DNA of 64,000 nt from Cytophagales bacterium. GTDB taxonomy: Bacteria > Bacteroidota > Bacteroidia > Cytophagales > Cyclobacteriaceae. The position numbers and the translations under genes were made by a program. The DNA lies in NCBI GenBank assembly GCA_025359125.1, contig JANYHI010000026.1, positions 1 through 64,000 on the forward strand, read 5' to 3'. Below, in pieces: positions 9,040-17,294 of the stretch; within the stretch, counting starts at the first letter, position 1; every line of letters begins with the position of its first letter. The notes under the pieces were generated by a model. It was not told the origin of the DNA. It made no database searches and worked only from the letters and a program-made list of their open reading frames with translations.

Positions 9040-10283
9040 GCGCACTCAAGCCCGCCAATGTCTTCCACTTTCATTTTTGATTTTTTAGCTGACGCGTGTA
9101 GCTCATTCAACTTATCGTAATACGCATTATCTTTAGTGTTCACCTCTGTCTTGCGATGGCAATCGATACACCAGCCCATTGTTAACAAAGAATATTGCTT
9201 TACAACTTCCATTTCTTGAATCGGACCGTGGCAAGTCTGACATTCAATTGCACCAACATTAACGTGTTGTGCATGATTGAAATAAGCTAAGTCAGGTAAA
9301 TTGTGGATACGCACCCACTCGATAGGTTTTTGTTTGCCTGAATAGGAAGCAGTCTTAACATCATACCCAATAGCAGCATAAATCTTTTGAATCTCAGGCG
9401 ATTCTTGTTTGATCTGCGTGTGGCAATTCATACAAATATTAGGAGAAGGAATGTTGGCTTGTTTGCCTTTCAATACTCCGGTATGGCAATACTTGCAGTT
9501 GATCTCATACGCACCTGCGTGCAGTTTGTGAGAGAAAGCTATTGGTTGCTTAGGTTGATAATCTTGTTGAACTCCTATTGAATATAAACCATCGATGGTA
9601 GTTTTAAAACCTACTGCGGCAATAATGAAAATCACCACGAAAATAAAACCCGAACTTTTAGTAACTGTAGAGAACGTGTAAGGAGAGTTAACAATTTGAT
9701 TATCATCTTCGCTTAACTCTTTTTGATTAAGGAATTTCTTTAAAGCTGAAACAATCAACCCAAGAATCACCACCATCAAAACTAAAATCAAAATCATACC
9801 GCCTACAATGGCATTTAGGTATGAACTAGGAATGCCAGCGTTACCTCCACCTGCAACATCACCACTGCCTGTCGGAACAGCTGCCACATCTGGTTTAGCA
9901 GCTTCTGCTTTTACATAAGCAAGTATAGAAAGTATTTGAGCATCTTTATACGCAGTAAAAGCCGTCATCTGGCTTTTGTTATATTCATTATAAATTTTGT
10001 TGGCATACTCATCACCTGTTGCAATCTTTTTAGCGGGGTTTTTTACCCAATCTAAAATCCAAGCAACAGAAGGAACTCTTCCTTCTACTCCAGCAAGAGC
10101 TGGCCCAACTAATTTTTGTTTAACCCGATGGCACGATTTACAATTGCCATTAAATAAGGCCTCACCTGCGCTAATAGCTGCAGCATCTGTCGGAATCTCT
10201 TGAGCGAAAGATGCAAAACTTAATGTAATAAACAGTACGAGTGTGAGAGACTTAACGAGATCAGATAATCTATCCTTCATCAT
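9024..10283 (-). CDS. actA: Alternative complex III subunit ActA, multiheme cytochrome c with an N-terminal monoheme domain
   Basis: ActA is the membrane-anchored multiheme cytochrome of alternative complex III. A signal peptide is followed by one heme motif, CKSCH (about residues 48-52), in a class I cytochrome-like domain. A hydrophobic anchor and a second membrane segment (SSGFIFVVIFIIAAVGF) come next. Five more motifs lie in the C-terminal part: CKYCH, CMNCH, CQTCH, CIDCH and a terminal CAKCH two residues from the end. The frame is open back to a TTG at 10322, but that TTG lies inside the -7 promoter box, so the ATG at 10283 (or the adjacent one at 10280) is the start. It is the first gene of the act-cox operon. 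Confidence 0.95.
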   Translation of the reverse strand: MMKDRLSDLVKSLTLVLFITLSFASFAQEIPTDAAAISAGEALFNGNCKSCHRVKQKLVGPALAGVEGRVPSVAWILDWVKNPAKKIATGDEYANKIYNEYNKSQMTAFTAYKDAQILSILAYVKAEAAKPDVAAVPTGSGDVAGGGNAGIPSSYLNAIVGGMILILVLMVVILGLIVSALKKFLNQKELSEDDNQIVNSPYTFSTVTKSSGFIFVVIFIIAAVGFKTTIDGLYSIGVQQDYQPKQPIAFSHKLHAGAYEINCKYCHTGVLKGKQANIPSPNICMNCHTQIKQESPEIQKIYAAIGYDVKTASYSGKQKPIEWVRIHNLPDLAYFNHAQHVNVGAIECQTCHGPIQEMEVVKQYSLLTMGWCIDCHRKTEVNTKDNAYYDKLNELHASAKKSKMKVEDIGGLECAKCHY

Positions 10284-10319
10284 GACGCGTTTAGGTAACC
10301 GCTTTTTTACGGAATGACA

Positions 10320-10350
10320 CAAATCTACACTCCGAATGCATTATTTCAAA
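10320..10350 (-). promoter_or_regulatory. Promoter of the act-cox operon
   Basis: On the minus strand TTTG (10347-10350) is followed after 19 bases by TAGATTTG (10320-10327). This is an exact match to the Bacteroidota TTTG-N17-19-TAnnTTTG promoter. Transcription should begin near 10316, giving a leader of about 33 bases before the actA ATG. Confidence 0.75.
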
Positions 10351-10527
10351 TTTATTTTACGGATGAGTGGATATTTATTATAATTTTTTGAGTTAACTGA
10401 ACTCGTTTGACTTCATCATCAAAAAAATGTGGACAAGTTACACAAACCTAACGCATTCAAAAATGAATACACTTGGTAAAGCTACTATTTAAACCTATTT
10501 TAAACCGCATTTTTAGATTTCGTAATT

Positions 10528-11103
10528 ATGATTAGCGCGTTTGAATACGTAACCGTTCTGATATCCATTATCTTGGGCTTAGGCATTACGCAAATACTTA
10601 CCGGCATTGCCGACTTAGTTCATCAAAGCAAGCGAGTGAAGATTTATGGCCCGCATTTGCTTTGGGTGTTGATTGTGCTGGTACTTCACGTGCAAGAATG
10701 GTGGGTGACTTTCGATTTGCGGACTTTTGCTCCCTGGCGATTACCCATCTTTTTATTTGTGATGATCTATCCGATTATTCTTTTCATTCTGGCTCGTTTG
10801 CTTTTCCCTTTCGGGATACAAGAAGGGTTTATCGACCTGAAAGAATTCTATTATGAAAATTACAAGAAGATTTTTCTGTTTGGAATTGTTTTATCTGTGC
10901 TGGCCTTATTAGATAGTATTCTTATCCGCGAAGAGATGAAAATGGATGAGTTGCTACCGAAGTTAGTGGTACCCGGTGTTTTACTAATCGTTTGTCTGAA
11001 AAGAAAGTTGCCTGAGTGGGCACATTATATTATATCAATCGGGTTTTTGATGGCGTTAACCCTCACCATTATTATTCAATGGAATGAGTGGCTGTTGAGT
11101 TAA
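10528..11103 (+). CDS. Multi-pass membrane protein of unknown function
   Basis: I do not recognise a characterised family. The 191-residue protein has about six hydrophobic segments and begins with MISAFEYVTVLISIILGLGITQIL, resembling small orphan membrane proteins common in Bacteroidota. There is a tryptophan- and histidine-rich patch (LHVQEWWVTFD) between the second and third segments and no catalytic motif. It is transcribed away from the act operon and stands alone. An imperfect -7 box, TAGATTTC (10514-10521), ends only six bases before the ATG. It reads as an intact gene. Confidence 0.7.
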   Translation: MISAFEYVTVLISIILGLGITQILTGIADLVHQSKRVKIYGPHLLWVLIVLVLHVQEWWVTFDLRTFAPWRLPIFLFVMIYPIILFILARLLFPFGIQEGFIDLKEFYYENYKKIFLFGIVLSVLALLDSILIREEMKMDELLPKLVVPGVLLIVCLKRKLPEWAHYIISIGFLMALTLTIIIQWNEWLLS

Positions 11104-11170
11104 GGCTTTTATGATCTGATGAAACATTTAATTGAAGATTTGTTATTTTTGTTTAGCTAATTTGAAGCGC

Positions 11171-11254
11171 ATGAGCAATCCACCTATTCAGCATCCTCCC
11201 TTAAAAGTAGTGGTAGATACCAATGCTCTGCTTCCTTCTATTTCAAGACGATGA
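11171..11254 (+). pseudogene. Truncated N-terminus of a PIN-domain (VapC-like) toxin
   Basis: A 27-codon frame from an ATG encodes a peptide containing LKVVVDTNALLPSISRR and then stops at TGA. The pattern hydrophobic-VVVDTN-hydrophobic-SISRR is the first strand and metal-binding Asp of the putative-toxin PIN family, whose intact members run to about 140 residues. Everything after the first motif is missing, and the following DNA leads straight into the flavoenzyme gene. No antitoxin is visible upstream. The call rests on this short match, so it is moderate. Confidence 0.5.
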
Positions 11255-11292
11255 TCTAGTGCTATTAAGTTGATCAATTCAAAAATCTTCTA

Positions 11293-12507
11293 TTGAATAA
11301 AAGTTATCCCTTGAAACCTAACATAAATACTTTTACTCCCGATCAAAAAGGTAATGTCAGTATCAACAAAATATCAAGCTTACCAAGCAAATCAAAAATA
11401 ACAGTGGTAGGTGCCGGGGCGTTTGGTGGATGGACTGCACTCTATTTATTACGAAACGGATTTCAAGTTACGTTAATAGATGCGTGGGGTGCCGGCAACT
11501 CCAGAAGCAGCTCTGGCGATGAGACCAGAGTAATTCGCTCTACGTATGGTGCCAATGAATTCTATTTTGATTTGAATGTTCGCGCCTTACAACTTTGGAA
11601 AGAAAATCAGCAAGCATGGGGCAAACAATTCTTTCATAATTCAGGAGTGATCTGGTTTTGTTATCAAGACAAAAATCCAATCGTAGATGACTCCATTCCC
11701 TTCGCTAAAAAGCATCAGATGGATTACGAGTATCTATCGCCAAATGAAATTTCAAGGAGGTTCGCTATTATTAATAAAGAAGATTTACACCACGCCTGGT
11801 TAGATCCTTTCGGTGGGTACTTAAAAGCGCGCGAAAGCACAATAGCAGTGAAGGAAGCTTTTGTAAAAGAAGGTGGCAGTTTTATAAATGCTTTTGTAAA
11901 ACCCGGAAGCATTGGCTCCACTCAATTAAATAATATTGAATTATCTACAGGCGAGAAACTAACAGCCGATGTATTTCTATTTACCTGCGGCCCATGGTTC
12001 AGTCAATTGTTCCCCGAATTTCTCTCTAAAACAATTACCTGCACTAAACAAGAAGCTTACTACTTCGGAGTTCCTCAAGATCAGTCAGCAGTATTCGATC
12101 AATTGCCAGCGTGGATAGATTTAGATGGAAAAGATTTCTACTACGGCATTCCAGGCAATGCGAATCGCGGATTTAAAATTGGAGTAGACAAACGCGGAGA
12201 GATTTTTGATCCCACAAATGGAGAACGGATTTTAGATCCACAAGTTCTCGCAGATGCTCGTAAGTTTATTCAACATCGGTTTCCCGGATTGAAATACGCT
12301 CCCCTTGTTGAAAGCCGAGTTTGTCCATACGAAAACTCACCTGATGGTAATTTTATTTTTGGCAATCACCCCGAGGCAACCAACACCTGGATTTTAGGCG
12401 GTGGCTCGGGTCATGGTTTTAAACATGGTCCAGCGTTGGGCGAGATGGTGGCGAATTTGTTTAGGGATGGCGGTGAAGTAAATCCGCTTCTTGCAATTAG
12501 TAAATAA
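11293..12507 (+). CDS. FAD-dependent amine oxidase, monomeric sarcosine oxidase / N-methyltryptophan oxidase type
   Basis: A DAO-superfamily flavoenzyme expected to oxidise a secondary amine such as an N-methyl amino acid, releasing hydrogen peroxide. The Rossmann motif GAGAFG is at residues 40-45. C344 in RVCPYENSPDGNF aligns with the cysteine that binds FAD covalently in monomeric sarcosine oxidase, and GGGSGHGFKHGP near the C-terminus also matches the family. No ATG is available: the frame is open only from 11269 and TTG at 11293 is the sole usual start. This gives an odd 34-residue extension before the first beta strand. The substrate cannot be told from sequence. Confidence 0.85.
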   Translation: MNKSYPLKPNINTFTPDQKGNVSINKISSLPSKSKITVVGAGAFGGWTALYLLRNGFQVTLIDAWGAGNSRSSSGDETRVIRSTYGANEFYFDLNVRALQLWKENQQAWGKQFFHNSGVIWFCYQDKNPIVDDSIPFAKKHQMDYEYLSPNEISRRFAIINKEDLHHAWLDPFGGYLKARESTIAVKEAFVKEGGSFINAFVKPGSIGSTQLNNIELSTGEKLTADVFLFTCGPWFSQLFPEFLSKTITCTKQEAYYFGVPQDQSAVFDQLPAWIDLDGKDFYYGIPGNANRGFKIGVDKRGEIFDPTNGERILDPQVLADARKFIQHRFPGLKYAPLVESRVCPYENSPDGNFIFGNHPEATNTWILGGGSGHGFKHGPALGEMVANLFRDGGEVNPLLAISK

Positions 12508-12779
12508 ATATTGAGCCAACTAATTATTCAGGGTAAGGATTTGTTTTTTAAAAACAGATGGGTTTAATCCTGTTAGTTTTTTGAATAATTTATTGAAAAG
12601 CAACAAGCTCACTGCTGTTGTTCTTCATTGTTTTCTTCAGCGGGCCTCATAGATATACATTGTGCCATGCGCACTTTATTGCCACTTGTGTTTGCTCTAA
12701 TACATTAAATGGCTAGCAGATAACAGATATAGAATAGCAGATATTTGCTATTTTTGAAGTCTATTTTTTTTGATGCGCA
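12508..12779. other. Intergenic stretch with no clear gene
   Basis: The gap holds a weak hairpin near 12556-12580 (AACAG/CTGTT followed by T-rich sequence), which could end the flavoenzyme transcript. AGCAGATA occurs twice (about 12715 and 12737). A minus-strand frame of 31 codons (12609-12704), open back to an in-frame stop and ending in a Glu/Gln-rich tail, could be a gene remnant but matches nothing I can name. The moxR ATPase gene that normally precedes the next gene is not here. Confidence 0.4.
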
Positions 12780-13658
12780 GTGAAAGAATTACTTAAGAAA
12801 CTGAGGAACTACGAAATACGCATTCGCAAAGCTGTCAACAGCCAAATGCAGGGCGATTTCCACTCTATTTTTAAGGGCTCGGGCCTGGAGTTTGATGACG
12901 TGCGCCCCTACCAATATGGCGATGACATCCGCACCATCGATTGGAACGTATCGGCCAAAGGGCATGGCACGTTTATCAAAACTTTTAAAGAAGAAAAAGA
13001 GCAAACTATTTTCTTTATTTTAGATGTAAGCGCCTCGCAAGATATTGGCACACCCGGCAAAACCAAGGTAGACATCAGCAAAGAGGTGTGTGGTGTAATG
13101 GCGCTTTCTGCTGCCAAAGAGTCTAGCTCCATTGGCCTCATCTGCTACTCGGACGAGCGTGAGAAATTTATCAAACCCAAAAAAGGAGTTCAGCAGGCAT
13201 ACGATATTATTTACAACATCATAAAACTGCACCCTAAATCGCTAAAGACAAATTTGAACAAGGCGATAGTATTTGCCCTTAACTCCATTAAGCGCAGAAG
13301 TGTAATTGTGCTAATCTCTGATTTTATTGATGAGGGCTTTCATCACAACTTAAAATCGCTGGCACGCAGGCACGATTTGGTGATGATAAAAATCAGCGAC
13401 AAGCGCGAAACAGAATTGCCTAAGCTAGGGATTATACCTGTGCTGGACAAAGAGACAAAAAAAACTATTTGGGTAAATACTTCTTTTGGTGGATTTAGAG
13501 AGGCGATTGCCGCCCACCATGGCGAGCGGCAGGATGAGCTGGTCAATTTCAGTCGCAAGCATCAAATTAATTTTATATCGGTGGATACGAATGAAGATTA
13601 CGTGCCCAAATTATTGAAACTATTTAGGGTGAGAAATAAATCGTTTAAAAGTATTTGA
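12780..13658 (+). CDS. DUF58-domain protein of the Bat/MoxR locus
   Basis: DUF58 proteins are cytosolic von Willebrand-A-like proteins that usually work with a MoxR AAA+ ATPase and Bat membrane proteins. Signature stretches are GSGLEFDDVRPYQYGDDIRTIDW and FFILDVSASQDIG, the latter giving a DxSxS metal site. At 292 residues it has the usual length. It starts with GTG: the frame is closed by TGA nine bases upstream and no ATG is available in it. It leads a three-gene run with the next two genes. No MoxR gene lies beside it. Confidence 0.88.
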   Translation: MKELLKKLRNYEIRIRKAVNSQMQGDFHSIFKGSGLEFDDVRPYQYGDDIRTIDWNVSAKGHGTFIKTFKEEKEQTIFFILDVSASQDIGTPGKTKVDISKEVCGVMALSAAKESSSIGLICYSDEREKFIKPKKGVQQAYDIIYNIIKLHPKSLKTNLNKAIVFALNSIKRRSVIVLISDFIDEGFHHNLKSLARRHDLVMIKISDKRETELPKLGIIPVLDKETKKTIWVNTSFGGFREAIAAHHGERQDELVNFSRKHQINFISVDTNEDYVPKLLKLFRVRNKSFKSI

Positions 13659-13700
13659 TCGGGTAATGAAGGGCAATTGTAAAAACTTTTTCACTTTAAT

Positions 13701-13737
13701 AACCTCACCCCCTACCCCTCTGCGCAAGAGAGGGTTG
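13701..13737. repeat. Dispersed intergenic repeat of the CCTCACCCCCTACCCCTCT type
   Basis: The sequence begins AACCTCACCCCCTACCCCTC and ends in GAGAGGG. The arms CCCTCT/AGAGGG form a short hairpin. I recognise this C-rich unit from memory as one scattered between genes in many Bacteroidota genomes. It sits in the gap before the next gene, and read in frame gives a spurious peptide TSPPTPLRKRGL. Confidence 0.6.
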
Positions 13738-14643
13738 ATGCGTGTTTTTAAAACTGCCCCTGTTTCGGTTTTCTGCTTGTTATTCTTTTCATTTTCATTT
13801 TCGCAGGATGTGAAAGTACACGGCCACTTTGCCAGCGACAGTGTAAAGCTGGGCAACCCGATATCATTTTATTTAACAGCCAGCTATCCGCAAAGCAGCA
13901 ACATCGTTTTTCCGGATTCTACTTTTTCGTTTGCTCCGTTTGAGTTTCAAAAAAAGAGATTTGTACCTACCGTAACCAAAGACGGCATCAGCTACGATAG
14001 TGTGATCTACCTACTTAATACTTTTGAGATTGACAGTATACAAAGTTTAAAGTTGCCGGTTTTTGTAATTCAGGAAAAGGATTGCACCATTGTATATTCT
14101 GAAACCGCTCAGGTATTTTTTAACAGAACTGTAAAAAATCTACCCGACTCGGTACAACTACAAAAGCTGCCACTTAAAACGAATACAAATTACTTCGATG
14201 TATCATGGCTATTTAATTACCCGCTGGCATCCATTATTATAGGCGTGTTGATTGTATTGCTAATTGTGTGTTGGATTATTTTTGGGAAAATCATTATCCG
14301 CTATTTTAAAATTAAAAGACTCAACAAAAAGCATGTGCTTTTTACACAGCAGTTTAATACCGAAGTTGAAAAATCAAAGGCTGCATTCTCTCGCGACTCA
14401 ACTGAATTGGCGCTAGTGATTTGGAAAAAATATTTGGAGAACTTAATAGACATCCCTTTTACAAAATATACTACCAAGGAGATAAGCCAAAAAGAGAGTA
14501 ACGCGCAGCTGTTGCAATCTCTTGCCGCCATCGACCGCATGATTTATGCCAACCAACCGGGAGAGCAAGAACACTTTAGTAATTTAAGAAACTATAGCGA
14601 AGATCAGTTCGCAAAAAAAATTCAAAAGCTTAGAAATGGATAG
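13738..14643 (+). CDS. Membrane-anchored protein of the Bat locus (BatD-like organisation)
   Basis: The protein has a signal peptide ending near FSFSQD, an extracytoplasmic beta-rich domain of about 130 residues, one membrane helix (LASIIIGVLIVLLIVCWIIF) and a charged cytosolic tail of about 115 residues. This layout is common for the third gene of moxR/bat loci in Bacteroidota. The frame is open back to an ATG at 13666, but those extra 24 residues are encoded by a dispersed repeat, so the ATG at 13738 is preferred. Its last eight bases overlap the start of the next gene. Function is unknown beyond this association. Confidence 0.75.
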   Translation: MRVFKTAPVSVFCLLFFSFSFSQDVKVHGHFASDSVKLGNPISFYLTASYPQSSNIVFPDSTFSFAPFEFQKKRFVPTVTKDGISYDSVIYLLNTFEIDSIQSLKLPVFVIQEKDCTIVYSETAQVFFNRTVKNLPDSVQLQKLPLKTNTNYFDVSWLFNYPLASIIIGVLIVLLIVCWIIFGKIIIRYFKIKRLNKKHVLFTQQFNTEVEKSKAAFSRDSTELALVIWKKYLENLIDIPFTKYTTKEISQKESNAQLLQSLAAIDRMIYANQPGEQEHFSNLRNYSEDQFAKKIQKLRNG

Positions 14644-15679
14644 TGTGTTAGACCCGTGGTATTCGATGGAATGGTTTACCCCTACAGTATTTAAGGGTTT
14701 TACCTGGGAGCAACCGCTTTTCCTATATGGAATTTTAGGGGTGCCACTATTATTTTTAATTCGCTGGGTTTTGCGCTATTATTTTAATCAGAAGTTGCCA
14801 GTGGCATTGGTGAAGAGTGATTTAAAAAGTTCTCCACTAAATCTGTTTCGCTTTTTACCAGAAATCATTCTCTCGTTGGTGCTGATATTGATTTTGGTAG
14901 CACTCGCACGCCCGCAGCGCACCAACGAAAAAGTAGAACAATGGACGGAAGGTATTGATATTATGATTGCGTTGGATATTTCGCAGTCTATGCAGATTGA
15001 AGATTTTAAACCAAACCGCTTAGAGGCTGCAAAAGATGTAGCACGTGATTTTATCAAAGGCAGAAAGCAAGATAGAATTGGATTAGTCGTTTTTTCAGGA
15101 GATGCATTTTCACTCGCACCACTTACTACCGATTATGACTTACTGAAAAACTATTTGAACGATATTAGTTTTGAAATGATTGAATCGCGTGGCACCGCGA
15201 TTGGAAGCGCGATGGCGGTTGTCACCAATCGGATGCGTGAGTCAGAATCAAAATCAAAAGTTTGTATTCTTATTAGTGATGGCGACAATACCGCCGGCAA
15301 CATCGACCCAATTACGGCAGCAGAACTCGCTGCTGCTTACAATATTAAAATCTACACGATTGTAGTGGGCAAAGAAGGAATGGTGCCATACGGAAAAGAT
15401 TTTTTCGGCCGTCCGCAAATGGTAGAGAATACGGTAGATGAAACTACCATGCGTAAAATTGCAGAAATCGGTACGGGAGAATTCTTTCGCGTAACAGACA
15501 ATGAGGCGTTAAAGAACGTGTTCAAACGAATTGATCAATATGAAAAGGCAGAAATCAAAGAGAATCGTTTTAAAGACACCTCAGATTTCTATTTTATTTA
15601 TCTGAAGTGGGCTATGATTTTATTTTTGCTATGGTTGCTATTGAAGTCTTCTTTCTTGAGTAATGTGTTGCAAGACTAG
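14636..15679 (+). CDS. batA: BatA-type von Willebrand factor A membrane protein
   Basis: A VWA domain flanked by membrane helices, as in BatA proteins linked to aerotolerance and stress survival. Two hydrophobic segments fall at about residues 20-45 and 70-92, then the metal-ion-dependent adhesion site DISQSM with D114, and a C-terminal helix (WAMILFLLWLLL). At 347 residues it has the usual length. It overlaps the previous gene by eight bases, implying translational coupling. In relatives batB, a TPR gene (batC) and batD usually follow; here the next sequence is a terminator for the opposite strand and none of them is present. Confidence 0.88.
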   Translation: MDSVLDPWYSMEWFTPTVFKGFTWEQPLFLYGILGVPLLFLIRWVLRYYFNQKLPVALVKSDLKSSPLNLFRFLPEIILSLVLILILVALARPQRTNEKVEQWTEGIDIMIALDISQSMQIEDFKPNRLEAAKDVARDFIKGRKQDRIGLVVFSGDAFSLAPLTTDYDLLKNYLNDISFEMIESRGTAIGSAMAVVTNRMRESESKSKVCILISDGDNTAGNIDPITAAELAAAYNIKIYTIVVGKEGMVPYGKDFFGRPQMVENTVDETTMRKIAEIGTGEFFRVTDNEALKNVFKRIDQYEKAEIKENRFKDTSDFYFIYLKWAMILFLLWLLLKSSFLSNVLQD

Positions 15680-15701
15680 CTTTCTTAATGAAGAAGATCT
15701 C

Positions 15702-15739
15702 AAAAAAAACGGCCGTCTCAAATAAATGAAAACGGCCGT
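15702..15739 (-). terminator. Terminator of the RND efflux operon
   Basis: Two copies of the self-complementary octamer ACGGCCGT (15709-15716, 15732-15739) form an 8-bp stem with a 15-base loop. On the minus strand the stem is followed by eight T residues. It lies about 120 bases past the efflux outer-membrane gene. Confidence 0.65.
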
Positions 15740-15802
15740 CACCCTCAACTAAACTAACTAATTTTTAACTCTCAATTATTTTAGTAACCATCAATAAACA
15801 TC

Positions 15803-15836
15803 GGCCGCAAAAAAATTTTGATGGGCCGCAAAAAAA
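15803..15836. repeat. GGCCGCAAAAAAA direct repeat
   Basis: The 13-mer occurs at 15803-15815 and 15824-15836, just after the stop of the minus-strand efflux gene and close to two ACGGCCGT palindromes. GGCCG thus appears four times within 130 bases. Confidence 0.6.
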
Positions 15837-15857
15837 ATATTCTGTCTCGACTCAATC

Positions 15858-17294
15858 CTATCTCCAACCACCACCTAATGCCTGATAAATATTAACCATG
15901 GCATTCATCTGAAGTTTTTTAGTTTCCACCAATTCAAATTTAGATTCCATTGCATCACGCTGTGTTAACAAAACTTCCATGTAGTCGGCTCTTGCAGATC
16001 TGAATAAACTATTTGCAATATCAATTGACTCATTCAATTTTTCTACCTGCTGATCTTTCAGACTATAACTCTTCTTCAGGTTAGCTGTATTAGATAATTG
16101 ATTTGCTACTTCGAGGTAAGCCTTCAGTATGGTGCGTTCGTAATTATATACCGCTTGTATCTGTTTCGCATTTGCATTGTAATACATGGCTTTGATGGCA
16201 TTTCTGTTGATCAATGGTTGAGTTAAACCTCCTACCACATTATACAAAAATGATGCAGGCTGACCTATAAAATACGCTGCGCTGAATGCTTCTAAACCAA
16301 TTGCAGCAGAAATATTTAACATCGGATAAAAATTTGCCTTTGCAGATTTTACATCCAGCTTGGCTGCAATTAATTCAAGTTCGGCCTGGCGAATATCCGA
16401 GCGATTTTCCAAAAGTTGTGATGGAAGACCCGCTGAAACACTATCTGGCTTCAGATAAATAAATATTGCAGAGTTCCTGGTGATTGGTTGAGGAAATCTT
16501 CCTACCAAGAAATTGATTTTGTTCTCGGTAACTTTTATATTCTGCTGAATGTAGTAAATGCGGCTTTGATTTTTAAGCACCTCTGCCTCGAACCTACGCA
16601 CGGCCAACTCTGTAACCTTGGCAGCAATTTTTTGAAGCCTTACTATTTCTAATGCATTCGTCTGAATTACAATTTGCCTTTTTAAGATTTCTAACTGATT
16701 ATCCAATGCCATCAATTCATAATAGGAATTAGCAATCTCGGCAATCAGGCGTGTGACCATGAAATTCTTTCCATCGTTGGTAGATAAAAACCTGAACATG
16801 GCAGCTTTCCTTGCATTCCGCAATTTGCTCCAGATATCGGCCTGCCACGAAAGATTGGCCGACACTAGTAAATCAGGAAGCGGATCAGGGAATACTTTTC
16901 CTGGGGCAATTTCATTGGTCGCGTCAACAGATCCTGCGCGGGTAAATCTACTTACCTTATCTACTCCTACAGCAGCACCTATATTCACAAACGGTAAATA
17001 CTCTCCTTTCCTAGCCTTCACTTCATTTTTAGCAATGTTAATTTCTTGCAAAATGATATTTAACTCCTGATTGTTTTTTAGTGCTGTATCAATTAGCGCT
17101 GTTAAGTTAGGATCCTTAAAAAAATCATTCCATTTAACTTTTGTTATATTAGTAGTATCCTGTGAATTGGTAAAGCTAGTGGGCGTGATCTTTTTTTCCT
17201 TTCGCGGAACCATTGAGGATGGTATTGAACAAGCTGTGTACACTATGGTGAGGTAGCCTATTCCGATATAATTAATTATTTTATTAATGCGCAT
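15858..17294 (-). CDS. Outer-membrane efflux lipoprotein (TolC/OprM/NodT family)
   Basis: The outer-membrane channel of an RND tripartite pump. From the ATG at 17294 it has 478 residues, a lipobox YTAC with C22, and two homologous halves rich in long helices (efflux repeats around LIDTALKNNQELNIILQEI and LELIAAKLDVKSAKANFYP). The frame is open to 17369, but that would place 25 extra residues before the lipoprotein signal. The chosen start overlaps the end of the pump gene by 11 bases, so translation is probably coupled. It is the third gene of the operon. Substrate unknown. Confidence 0.92.
   Translation of the reverse strand: MRINKIINYIGIGYLTIVYTACSIPSSMVPRKEKKITPTSFTNSQDTTNITKVKWNDFFKDPNLTALIDTALKNNQELNIILQEINIAKNEVKARKGEYLPFVNIGAAVGVDKVSRFTRAGSVDATNEIAPGKVFPDPLPDLLVSANLSWQADIWSKLRNARKAAMFRFLSTNDGKNFMVTRLIAEIANSYYELMALDNQLEILKRQIVIQTNALEIVRLQKIAAKVTELAVRRFEAEVLKNQSRIYYIQQNIKVTENKINFLVGRFPQPITRNSAIFIYLKPDSVSAGLPSQLLENRSDIRQAELELIAAKLDVKSAKANFYPMLNISAAIGLEAFSAAYFIGQPASFLYNVVGGLTQPLINRNAIKAMYYNANAKQIQAVYNYERTILKAYLEVANQLSNTANLKKSYSLKDQQVEKLNESIDIANSLFRSARADYMEVLLTQRDAMESKFELVETKKLQMNAMVNIYQALGGGWR

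Noticed and set aside
12556-12580. Hairpin AACAG/CTGTT after the flavoenzyme gene
   Set aside because: The stem has five base pairs with a long loop, too weak to call a terminator.
12609-12704. A 31-codon minus-strand frame with a Glu/Gln-rich tail
   Set aside because: It is too short to assign and may be chance; recorded as a possible remnant only.
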